Part shown: piece by piece, positions 8,786 through 17,591 of the stretch
Layout of the letters: each line of letters opens with the position of its first letter
Position numbering within the stretch: position 1 is the stretch's first letter
From: Hyaloperonospora brassicae
Lineage: Eukaryota; Oomycota; Peronosporomycetes; Peronosporales; Peronosporaceae
Reading direction: 5' to 3'
Length of the DNA stretch: 64,000 nucleotides
Assembly: GCA_947650285.1 (NCBI GenBank)
Contig: CANTFL010001406.1
Location: forward strand, 186,001-250,000
Made by a program: the position numbers and the translations under genes
The notes under the pieces: generated by a model
What the model was told of the DNA's origin: nothing
The model's input: the letters and a program-made list of their open reading frames with translations, nothing else
Databases searched by the model: none

Positions 8786-11700
8786 TAATCCAATAGTTAC
8801 ACTCTATAAGGGTGGGCACTCGTGGATGGCGTAGGCCATTCACGTAAAACGGTGTGTGCTGTGTTGAAGCATGCACCGAATTATTGATGGCGAATTCCAC
8901 CATGGGTAGGAATTCGCTCCAACTCGGAAACGAGTGGACATATCCTCGAAGAATCTCTTCGAGGACACGGTTCGAACGTTCCGTCTGACCATCTGTTTCT
9001 GGATGGTCAGAAGTGGACATCTTCAATCGTGTTCCGAGAGTATGGAACACGGTTTGCCAAAATGCCGCCGTGAACCGAGGGCCACGGTCGGATACGAGTT
9101 CACGGGGTAACCCGTGGAGTTTAAAGACCGTGTCTAGAAAGACACGAGCACAACCTTGGGCCTTGATTGACTCAGGGACAGCAGCAAGATGGACCATCTT
9201 GCTGAATCGGTCTACAAACACAAGAATACCATTATTCTTGTGAGCGTCTTCGGGAAACCCGAATACGAAGTCCATTGAAACGGACTGCCAGCACTCTGTC
9301 GGAACAGGCAGAGGCTGCAATGGCGCACGGGATGAAGGACTAGGCTTCACTCGTTGACAAACTTCGCAAGCACGTATGTACTTGCGAACAAACTGATACT
9401 GGCGGGGCCAGTAAAAGTCACGACTTACCGTGAGGTAAGTCTTTTCCCTTCCACGATGGCCGCTTGTTGGGGCATCGTGACACTCGTACATGATGCGCAA
9501 CCGCAAATCATGATGAGCGGGTACGACGACACGAGGCGTGTCGTCGGCAACAGCTGTATAGTACAGCAATCCGTTGCGTGTACTATACCGATCCGATGAG
9601 GATCGGTACAAAGCCGGTAAATCCCTCATGGATTTACTGGATGGATTCACCAGATGATCCATCAATCGCAGAAGATCCTTATCTTCCGCGTATGCCTTTC
9701 GTACGTCGTCAAGTAAACTTGACGACGGGACACTGACTGACAGTGTTGCAACAGTGGGCTTATCCTCACTGTTGGATTGTGCGTCCGGCTCGAAATCGGG
9801 CCGGCGCGAAAGAGCATCCGCGACGACATTGAGTCGTCCCGGTTTATACTCCACGGAGAAGTTATACTCCGCGAAGAAAGACAGCCACCTCGCCATTCTT
9901 TGCGAGAGGTGTGGGCTGTTTACGGCCGTGCGTAATGACGCATGGTCCGTGTAGACAACAAAAGGTCTATCTCCCAAGAGATAGACGCGAAACTTAGCCA
10001 GTGCGTATTTCATGGCAAGGAGTTCCTTGTCATGCACTGGGTAATTACGCTCAGCTGCTTGCAGCTGACGCGACTGATAACAGATGACGCGCTCCGCGCC
10101 ATCTGCATCGAACTGCATTAACGCACAGCCGATTGCGAAATCGCTGGCGTCACAGACCACATGAAATGGTCTGTCCTGATCTGCAATCGCCAAGATCGGT
10201 GATTGCATCAAGCTCCGCTTGATACCTTCAAAGGAACGCTGGCACTCAGCGTTCCATGACCACTTGACATTTTTCTTGAGCAAGCAAGAAAGATGAACAG
10301 TCATCTCGGCGTAGTTGCGCGAGTACTTGTGCAAGTACGCCGCAAGACCAAGGAACTTCCTTAGTCCCTTGACATCGACTGGCACTGGCCAGTCGGTGAT
10401 CGCCTTGATCTTTTCGGGATCAGGGCGTACGCCGTGTTTACCCACGATGCATCCAAGAAGTGGTATTTCGTTTGCCGCGAATATACACTTCTTGAGGTTG
10501 GCGTACAACTCATGCTTGAGCATAAGTTGAAGAACCTGACGAACGTGAGTTCTGTGAACTTCAACGTCCGTCTTTCCGCCCATAGCCCGGCTATGGACGA
10601 ACACATCGTCGAAGTAACTCGGTGCGAAGTCTCGCACCGGTCTCAACAGATTTGTTACACATCTGTTGAATGTTGCAGGGGCATTACTCAGCCCCTGTGG
10701 CATCACTAGCCACTCCCACAGCATCCCGCTGGGGGTACTCACTGCCGTGAACGGGACGTCCCGTTCACGCATCAGGATCTGATAGAATCCATCCATCAGA
10801 TCCATGGACAAAAATATGGTACTCTTTGACTTACCATCTATGATTACGTCCTTCCTCGGTATCGGCGTCTGAGCCGGTACCGTTGCAGCATTCAACTTGT
10901 TGAATGCGTGCACTATCCGCCACCCTCCTGTGGCCTTTCGCACACAGAAGGTCGGAGAGCTGTGAGGGGATGTTGATTCCCTCACATGGCCCGCTGCTAA
11001 GCGATCGGCAAATAACTTGTCGATCGCTATCACTTGTTCACGAGGCAGTGGCCACTGCTTCATGACACAGTATTTCGAGCCGGGTTTGAGCTCGATCTCG
11101 TGTCGAGTGCCTTTGTCCTTAGGCAACTCGCAAGGTACGGATTCAGGGAACACATCCCTGAATTCGATCAAATCCTTATACAAAGGATTTGCCTGAAGTG
11201 ACTCCCAGGATTGGGACGCGTATCGCTCAATCCGAGTCTTCTCATCGAGGACACTTTCGTCCATCGATGAGCTGCTGAGAACCCGTTCGTTATCAGCAAA
11301 TACTGTTGCCGACCGAATATCGGCCACAAATTCATCCTCTGTGACGAGTATGCAGATCTGCTTGACTTTGCCACTACGCAGATCACGCAAGAACCGTTTC
11401 GGTTCTAGCGTTGGCAACTGAGTTATCTCCGAAGTCAACTTCGGAGGCACAATCAGATCAAGCGTATAAGCGCCTACGCTTGATCCGTCATTAACCAAGA
11501 CGTTCAACGTCTCGGTTTCTTCCTGGGAACTTGCTTCCACAGGTTGCTGAGGGCCTAATCCCTCAGCAAGCGACTCTTGAGGAATTCCTTCCTCAAGTAC
11601 GTGGGGACTTATTCCCTCGACGTCTTCCGACTGTGGCTGTGCAACCACAGTCAGGAACCGATCCTCTACGGTCGACTCTCCAGTCGACCTAGGATTTTCA

Positions 11701-12224
11701 TGTTGCCCCTTGGGGGCAACAGACTTCTTTCTTTTAAGATGCTGCCCGCTAGGCATGCATCCATGTCCCGGTCCACTCGACTTATTCGAGTGGTGGATCT
11801 TCGGCGCAGCCTGTACTTCTGTACAGCCGCCGGAAGCTTGCTCCACAGTGTAGTGATCAACTACACTGTGATCTTGTGCAGTCGTGCTAACGACCGTACC
11901 GCAAGTGAGGCCATCGCACTCACTCGCAGAACATCCACACGCTTGTGGACGCTCCAAGATGTTCATCAGATGGCCATCTGATGAACAAGCAGCAGGCATC
12001 TTCACGGATCGATGCTGCCAGCTCACTCTTGGCTCGTACTTTCTGAGCCAAGGTAATCCCAGGATGACATCAAATTTGTCATCCAGATCTAGTACGATGA
12101 AGTCATCATCGTACTGTTCGCCCTCTAACGTGTAGTGGATTCCTACTACACGTTTCTCAACGGTTATCGATGCGCCTGTTGCAAGGCGCACCGTCATCCT
12201 TGTGAGGGGGAATGTCGCGCTCAA
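8541..12224 (-). CDS. pol: Pol polyprotein of element A (protease end, RT, RNase H, integrase)
   Basis: Frame of 1227 codons. Order: protease second half (VILGLPWL), acidic linker with few motifs, reverse transcriptase with catalytic YFDD (plus-strand 10605-10616) and MPQGLSNAPATF, RNase H (CDASDFAIGCAL, KELLAMKYAL, YTDHASL), integrase zinc finger (H..H..C..C in GHRGREKTY..CEVCQRVK) and the D,D,E core (SMDF, SDRGPRF, TDGQTERSNR). All catalytic residues are present. The first codons (about 12206-12224) and the last about 80 codons are out-of-frame read-through: homology enters at the five-G run 12206-12210 and leaves at 8780-8785. The protein copies the element RNA into DNA and inserts it. Confidence 0.9.
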   Translation of the reverse strand: MSATFPLTRMTVRLATGASITVEKRVVGIHYTLEGEQYDDDFIVLDLDDKFDVILGLPWLRKYEPRVSWQHRSVKMPAACSSDGHLMNILERPQACGCSASECDGLTCGTVVSTTAQDHSVVDHYTVEQASGGCTEVQAAPKIHHSNKSSGPGHGCMPSGQHLKRKKSVAPKGQHENPRSTGESTVEDRFLTVVAQPQSEDVEGISPHVLEEGIPQESLAEGLGPQQPVEASSQEETETLNVLVNDGSSVGAYTLDLIVPPKLTSEITQLPTLEPKRFLRDLRSGKVKQICILVTEDEFVADIRSATVFADNERVLSSSSMDESVLDEKTRIERYASQSWESLQANPLYKDLIEFRDVFPESVPCELPKDKGTRHEIELKPGSKYCVMKQWPLPREQVIAIDKLFADRLAAGHVRESTSPHSSPTFCVRKATGGWRIVHAFNKLNAATVPAQTPIPRKDVIIDGKSKSTIFLSMDLMDGFYQILMRERDVPFTAVSTPSGMLWEWLVMPQGLSNAPATFNRCVTNLLRPVRDFAPSYFDDVFVHSRAMGGKTDVEVHRTHVRQVLQLMLKHELYANLKKCIFAANEIPLLGCIVGKHGVRPDPEKIKAITDWPVPVDVKGLRKFLGLAAYLHKYSRNYAEMTVHLSCLLKKNVKWSWNAECQRSFEGIKRSLMQSPILAIADQDRPFHVVCDASDFAIGCALMQFDADGAERVICYQSRQLQAAERNYPVHDKELLAMKYALAKFRVYLLGDRPFVVYTDHASLRTAVNSPHLSQRMARWLSFFAEYNFSVEYKPGRLNVVADALSRRPDFEPDAQSNSEDKPTVATLSVSVPSSSLLDDVRKAYAEDKDLLRLMDHLVNPSSKSMRDLPALYRSSSDRYSTRNGLLYYTAVADDTPRVVVPAHHDLRLRIMYECHDAPTSGHRGREKTYLTVSRDFYWPRQYQFVRKYIRACEVCQRVKPSPSSRAPLQPLPVPTECWQSVSMDFVFGFPEDAHKNNGILVFVDRFSKMVHLAAVPESIKAQGCARVFLDTVFKLHGLPRELVSDRGPRFTAAFWQTVFHTLGTRLKMSTSDHPETDGQTERSNRVLEEILRGYVHSFPSWSEFLPMVEFAINNSVHASTQHTPFYVNGLRHPRVPTLIECNYWIRGEGLARAKTVLALAHHVSTQTSSRMMPMSIKSTSIKKIISIIAKTLLLIRMMMTMLVYSASPTIMSARKKTTSLKKRAIS

Positions 12225-12477
12225 CGAACTTGAGCCTACGACCCTCTAGTGACTGGCGACAAACAAAGTTGTTCGACGCCCCACAGTCTACTAGGGCACG
12301 AAGCGACAAATCATTTGTCGCTTCCAACTTCAAGGTGATGAGCGAAATGTCATCACCAGGTGCAGAGACACACAACGATTGTGTATCTGGAGCAACTTTC
12401 GTCAAGAGATTTGCAAATTCTCTTGAGGTTGCTGGATCAGTAGGGCGCTCCGCCCCTACTGACCCCGACCATTTTTT
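12206..12477 (-). pseudogene. Protease N-terminal part of element A
   Basis: A frame that begins inside the 3' end of gag, in the -1 phase, and holds the aspartic protease active site LVDCGASNNFVCRQSL, with Cys in the D-S/T-G-A motif as in several gypsy lineages. It passes into the pol frame at 12206-12210, where one extra base in a five-base run breaks the continuity. The protease would cut Gag and Pol into mature parts. Confidence 0.75.
12437..12477 (-). promoter_or_regulatory. -1 ribosomal frameshift signal between gag and protease
   Basis: On the minus strand the gag frame reads TC A AAA AAT GG. The heptamer A-AAA-AAT (12471-12477) fits X-XXY-YYZ in the gag reading phase. Eight bases follow, then a stem-loop (12437-12462) with a 9-bp perfect stem (11 bp with one bulge) that contains the gag stop TAG (12456-12458). 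The protease frame is exactly the -1 frame. Confidence 0.7.
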
Positions 12478-13610
12478 GATGGTCCGTCTCGCTGTTGCGG
12501 CTTCGCAACAGCGCTGGACCCACGCCCATTGCCCTTTCTGGCAAAAGGTCGTCCATTTCGCTCAATACTGTTTGGTACTGGGCGTGGAGCACTACACTCG
12601 TATGCGTAGTGCCCTAACTTCTGACAGCGATTGCACCTCTGCAATCGCTTGTTGCTTGTAGAGCGAGGTCTCTCGCTATCAACATAGCAGAGGTCCATTG
12701 GTTCTGGACCTCCGATCTCTTGTCGTCTCGGTGGACGGTAAGAGTTTGAGCTAGCATGAGCCTGTCTCATGCTAAAGTCTTCCTGTTCCGCGGCTGATAT
12801 CGCTTCTTCAAGCGTATTCAGCTTAAGGCGGAACAGGTGGCTCCTGACGGGCCCTTCTGCGAGCCCTTGCATGAACACCGTAATCAACGTGTGTTCATGT
12901 ACTGGGTTGGCAGTTATACTACTCGCAAGGAGTCGTATATGTTGTGCGTAGGCGTGCACATCACGCTTACCCTGCTTGAGTTTCAGGAGCTCTGAGCGAG
13001 CCCTGAACTCAGCACGTGGCGGCTCAAACGTTTGTCTGAGCCGGGACTTGAAGTCATCTAGCGACCTAAACACATTTGGGTCGCTACTCTCGAGTCCCAG
13101 GGACCAAGTTTTGGCACGCCCTGCCAAGTGGGTCTGAGCAAATGTGAGTTTCATTTGCTCATCTTCGACGCGACGAGCCCTTAGGGCTCTGTCGAGTTCG
13201 ATAAACCATAGTAACAGGGAGTCCTCCGGGACTCCACTTTACTTAGAGATGTCGACTTTCATGACTTCGGGACGACGCGCATGCGCCGTCCCGCCCACAG
13301 CAGCATGGAATTGCTGCTGTCTCAACAGCTCCGTCTGTTGAGTACCGAGTTCTCTCAACTGCTCGGCCTGTTGAGAGCCTTGCTGGTGAAGCAAGGCTAC
13401 TTTCTCCCTCTCGAGAGCAAGTTCATTCTGAATGAACTTGGCTATAGCGGCATGTTGTTGGTCTCTGTCTAGAGACTCCAACATGGTGCTGACGACGAGT
13501 TCGCCTACGGTAGAACTCATTCGTTCTACCGCACCCCATTCGATGTCACTCAAATGGGTAAACCCTTCACGCGTGGCGTGAAAGGTGTCTTCTTCATCCA
13601 ACATGTTCAT
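12456..13610 (-). pseudogene. gag: Gag of element A, one premature stop
   Basis: Nucleocapsid and capsid precursor, 385 codons from ATG 13608-13610 to TAG 12456-12458. One TAA at 13239-13241 interrupts it; both sides are the same frame. N part: coiled, Gln/Glu-rich (LALEREKVALLHQQ). Middle: capsid-like helices (RAKTWSLGLESSDPNVF, DVHAYAQHIRLLASSI). C part: a CCHC zinc knuckle, CNRCQKLGHYAYEC, and a basic tail. The leader from LTR to ATG is 44 bases. Translation of pol depends on the frameshift at its end. Confidence 0.88.
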
Positions 13611-13634
13611 GTTGGATGATGTGGTCCTTGGAAG

Positions 13635-13652
13635 GACTACAAAGTGCTACCA
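13635..13652 (-). other. Primer binding site of element A
   Basis: Two bases inside the 5' LTR, the minus strand reads TGGTAGCACTTTGTAGTC. TGG pairs with the CCA end of a tRNA. The first seven bases agree with initiator-Met type sites and the rest does not, so the primer tRNA is not assigned. Confidence 0.6.
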
Positions 13653-13654
13653 GG

Positions 13655-14045
13655 TGTAACGGGGCACACCCTTGCGTAACTTAACGCAAGGGTTTTGAGT
13701 GCCCCGACAGACGTACACGTGGCAAGCGAGGAAGCGTAGGTAGGGTAAAAGTAGAACTGTTATATTAATAAATTAAGTCTTTAAACTACTGTCTCTTCGT
13801 TTGACTTAATTCAATTATACTAATATAACTGCATGTATGGTGACGTCTCGTCACCACTCATTGCGCGCGTCTTGCGGCGATTGGTGGGTTGATATCATCA
13901 CGATATCAACCAATGAACAGACCCTTTGGTCGACCCTTTAATATCACCACTTTGGTGATATTGTTTTAAAGAATATCCATCTTTATATTCTTTATTGTCA
14001 CTTTCCTTAAAGTGACAATTTCATGTAACGGGCTGCCCCGTTACA
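13655..14045 (-). repeat. 5' LTR of element A
   Basis: 391 bp, near-identical to 6138-6528. Clear changes are T to A in the loop region of the first hairpin and G to A in GGTCGGCCC. It drives sense transcription leftward and is followed by GATTG. Confidence 0.95.
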
Positions 14046-14340
14046 GATTGCGACGGTAGCTAATGTCATGAACCGGTCGTCTTTTTGGTCCTTCACTTGC
14101 GTCGGGCAGCTGATCGTACCGCTACCACTGCTTTGATCACCGAAGGAAGTTCGTTATACGCCTGCAAAGAAGCGTAGTTTGCTCAGGAAGTCTATTGCAA
14201 GGAATCGCAACAGTTGTCGTGAACCGATTTGGACGACGTGACGTTGTACGTGAGACGTGTTCGTCTAGTCTTTGTCTACCAACGCTAACGTGCGCCATCA
14301 CGACAAGGGTTGCACTCAAGTCGAATCTTGAGACACCTCG

Positions 14341-14869
14341 TGTAACGGGTTTACATGTCAACTGGTAGTCGACAATAGTTGTGGTACACACAAGGGATGG
14401 GATCCCTTTAAAGTAATATTAGATCACAGTATCAATTGTTGAAGACTGATGTCTATCAACCATTGATTACGAGATTTTTTAATAGTTTTATTTCGGACAT
14501 AAGCGAGTAGGTTAATTACTTTGTTCTAAGGTGCTCTTTTAGGTTAAAAGAAGACATAAAAATCAGTCCCCATTTTGATCCAAAGACACGTGCCTCTCCG
14601 AGGCGTCTTACGATCATTAAGGAGGTAGTAACGCCTTGTTCAGGCAGCTACTCCTTGTGACCTCTGTGCGTTTGCTTCATTGAATCGTTTGATCCCCCTG
14701 GAACAGAGACCGTAAGCTCTCTGAGCTTGTTGCCCCTTTGAGTCGGGTTCTTTGAACCAAACCTTAGCCCTCGGAGCTGTTGACTCTTTGAGTCGGGTTC
14801 GTATAACCAAAGTTGCTCATTGAGCGTTAAGTCTTCCTCTGACGTAAGGAGATGTGTAGCCCCGCTACA
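14341..14869 (+). repeat. 5' LTR of B1
   Basis: 529 bp, TGTAACGGG to CCCGCTACA, ending two bases before a TGG primer site. The inverted near-identical copy is at 16957-17483. Confidence 0.8.
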
Positions 14870-14871
14870 CT

Positions 14872-14889
14872 TGGTAGCACTTGTAGGCA
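14872..14889 (+). other. Primer binding site of B1
   Basis: TGGTAGCACTTGTAGGCA just inside the LTR. The first nine bases are shared with the site of element A. The same sequence recurs at the start of B2 (about 20929). Confidence 0.6.
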
Positions 14890-15116
14890 ATATACGCCTG
14901 AGTCGGTAACGACTGATCCTCTGTGAGGATTTAACAATCCACACCCCTCTCTGAGGCCCAAAAGGTCGCGCTTGATAAGCTGACCGCGGACGTAGGCCCA
15001 GAGTATGTGGAGTTTATAGCTGCACAAGGTTCGATGTGCTCAATGCACGAGTCGAGACCTTCATGTAGTATGAAACGGCCCTTCTAGGGTAGGTTCAAAA
15101 CCAAGTAGCGTCGACT

Positions 15117-15985
15117 ATGCCAACACGCTACGTGGAAATGCCACCAGAAGGGGCCAAGCCTCGTCTCCTTCGGGTGGACGTTAAACATTACTCCGGGAAG
15201 GAGGGGGGAAACCTTACCCTCTGGATCCGTGATATTGAGATGGCCATGAGCCATGGCCTTATCTCACAGGAGTACCAGCGGGTATCGCTTGCTATCTCCA
15301 AGCTCGATGGAAGAGCTAGAGAGTGGGCTCTGACGTGTGGCACGTCGTTCGATTTGGCGTTTCCCACATGGGATTCGATCAAGTTAGACCTTTTGCGAGT
15401 TTTCTCGCCGCCTAACCGGGCTTATCGCGTGCGCTCACGCTTCTTGTCCACCCGTCAGGGCAAGAATGAGTTACCGGACTATGTCCAAGAGTTGAGAACT
15501 CTGATGGCTACTATGCAGTTGAACCTCTCCCTGAGGCAGTCTGTGTGACTGTCTTCATGGAAGGTCTTCGTAATGGCGTCGCCAGGACCGAGGTGTTTCG
15601 GGTCCATCCCTCTACTTCTGAGGAGGCTGTTAGCATCGCTCAAAATGCTGAGCACAACTTCAAGTCGGCCAGAATTGGTTGGAATGGGTACAACCCAAGC
15701 TTTGCGAGGGCAACCTCTGCTAGCACCTCGGGTTTCTGTAAGCCAGAACCGATGGATCTCAGTCATGCTGAAGATGAAGGTGAAGCGGAGCTTCATGTTG
15801 AAGAGCAACGACAGGAATTGAGACGCTGTTATATGTGCGGAAGCACCAAACACTTGCGTCCCACTTGTCCTTTGCGTAAGCAACAACCGACTCCTATGGG
15901 TCGAAACCCCAGCCACAACCAAAAACCTGGTATGGCACGAGAAAACGTCGACACCCACTGGGCACAGGGCGCCCTACTGGGTTAG
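15117..15985 (+). pseudogene. gag: Gag of B1, frameshifted
   Basis: The capsid part starts at ATG 15117 (MPTRYVEMPPEGAKPRLL, then LWIRDIEMAMSHGLIS and AREWALTCGTSF) and stops at TGA 15546-15548. The second part, 15545-15985, in another phase, continues the same protein (VTVFMEGLRNGVARTEVF) through a CCHC knuckle, CYMCGSTKHLRPTC. Both ends of the second part look like one-base losses in C runs (near 15530 and 15978). The same breaks are in B2. The leader of 247 bases before the ATG has no other gene. Confidence 0.85.
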
Positions 15986-16017
15986 AACTGAATTATGTTG
16001 CTTCCCTATGAGGTAGA

Positions 16018-17007
16018 GTGAAAAAGGACTTAGCCCCACCGAGCTCTGGGCCCGCCAGCACAGAGCGTGGATACAAGCCTAGCTTGTTAGTCGACGAGGC
16101 AAAAGTTGAAGACTTTGAGAAGCAATGGTCGATACTAATCGACTCCGGATCATCATGAAATTATGCTCGACGTCGTTCCCTTGAGGAAAGTCAGCGATAT
16201 GCTGAAGCGCTCAAAGCGCATGAAGGTGATTCGATCACCGTTTGTTTAGCGACTGGTAGTTGCGTCAAGGTGACTAAAGTTCCATTGAACTTAGGTGTGA
16301 AGTTTTTGGACTTTGACAGCATTGAACGCTGTCTTGTCCTCGATTTGGATTCGAGATACGATCTCATCCTGGGTATGGCTTGGCTTGAACGCCGTGATCC
16401 ATGGATTGACTGGAAGTCTAATACCTTAGGCGCCACGCGCAATGTTCCTAGCGAAGCTTTGGAGAGTCGTGAACCCACCTTTTCTAGGCAACAAAAGCGC
16501 TATTGGCGCGAGCCATTGAAGGAAGATGTCAATGTGCTGGACATTGGTATGTCAGAGTTAATTAACTCCAATGTCAATGACATCAATATTGAGCGGAGCT
16601 CTTTCACCGTATGTGAAGGGAGTTATACTCCGTTAAGTGATACTCGTTGTGATACTGAGTCACTGCATGCTGCAGGCATGGTTGGCCTAGGGCCGAGACA
16701 TGAAGAATGTAATTCCTCTGATGTGAGTGGGGTGGCTTGTGAAATTCCACCGAGTGAGGGAGGCCGAGGGGGCACCTCACTGAATGTCGGTAATGACATT
16801 GATGGCGAGAAGCCAGAGTGTTCAGAGCTAGGCCCGGATGCTATACGTGAAGTGGTACGTGTAAATCCACTGGGTGAAGTGTTCGAGTTACGTAACACTT
16901 CACCAGATATGGTTCAAGACATGAGATCTTGTATGGAGCGTGCTACGATAAAAGTGGAGCGGAGCGACACATCTCCTTACGTCAGAGGAAGACTTAACGC
17001 TCAATGA
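16018..17007 (+). pseudogene. Protease region of B1, truncated
   Basis: Aspartic protease: ILIDSGSS followed by TGA at 16156-16158, where B2 has Cys, then LVLDLDSRYDLILGMAWLER and a Ser/Gly/Glu-rich linker. Downstream the frame runs into the inverted LTR at about 16957 and ends at 17007, so RT is missing. The linker DNA (16551-16950) is rich in short hairpins, such as the 10-bp pair GTGAAGTGTT and AACACTTCAC. Confidence 0.8.
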
Positions 17008-17483
17008 GCAACTTTGGTTATACGAACCCGACTCAAAGAGTCAACAGCTCCGAGGGCTAAGGTTTGGTTCAAAGAACCCGACTCAAAGGGGCAACAAGCT
17101 CAGAGAGCTTACGGTCTCTGTTCCAGGGGGACCAAACGATTCAATGAAGCAAACGCACAGAGGTCACAAGGAGTAGCTGCCTGAACAAGGCGTTACTACC
17201 TCCTTAATGATCGTAAGACGCCTCAGAGAGGCACGTGTCTTTGGATCAAAATGGGGACTGATTTTTATGTCTTCTTTTAACCTAAAAGAGCACCTTAGAA
17301 CAAAGTAATTAACCTACTCGCTTATGTCCGAAATAAAACTATTAAAAAATCTCGTAATCAATGGTTGATAGACATCAGTCTTCAACAATTGATACTGTGA
17401 TCTGATATTACTTTAAAGGGATCCCATCCCTTGTGTGTACCACAACTATTGTCGACTACCAGTCAACGTGTAATCCCGCTTCA
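16957..17483 (-). repeat. 3' LTR of C, inverted relative to B1
   Basis: Reverse complement of 14341-14869 with about 98% identity by eye. On the minus strand it starts TGAAGCGGGATTACA after a polypurine tract. The far end shows mismatches where it meets the B1 protease sequence. Confidence 0.8.
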
Positions 17484-17495
17484 CCCTCCCCCACC
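17484..17495 (-). other. Polypurine tract of C
   Basis: Minus strand GGTGGGGGAGGG immediately before the LTR start. This fixes C as a minus-strand 3' half. Confidence 0.75.
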
Positions 17496-17591
17496 AGACT
17501 GACGTTTCTACAAAACGTCGATCGAATTCTTTCCTCGAAAAGGACGGTGTGTGTGCGCTTCAACGTTACGGTTGGCAAAACACAAAACACC

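Larger units (their letters stand above)
6138..14045 (-). mobile_element. Complete Ty3/gypsy chromodomain retrotransposon A
   Basis: A 7908-bp element, sense strand minus. The LTRs are both 391 bp (6138-6528 and 13655-14045), begin TGTAACGGGGCA and end TGCCCCGTTACA. I see two clear differences between them, so the insertion is recent. It is flanked by the 5-bp duplication GATTG (6133-6137 and 14046-14050). Sense order: LTR, PBS, gag, protease, RT, RNase H, integrase, chromodomain, PPT, LTR. A long gene-like frame lies on the plus strand opposite the chromodomain. Coding damage is light: single stops in gag, before the chromodomain and near the start of the antisense frame, and single-base length changes at 12206-12210 and 8780-8785. 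Short hairpins cover the whole element. Confidence 0.95.
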
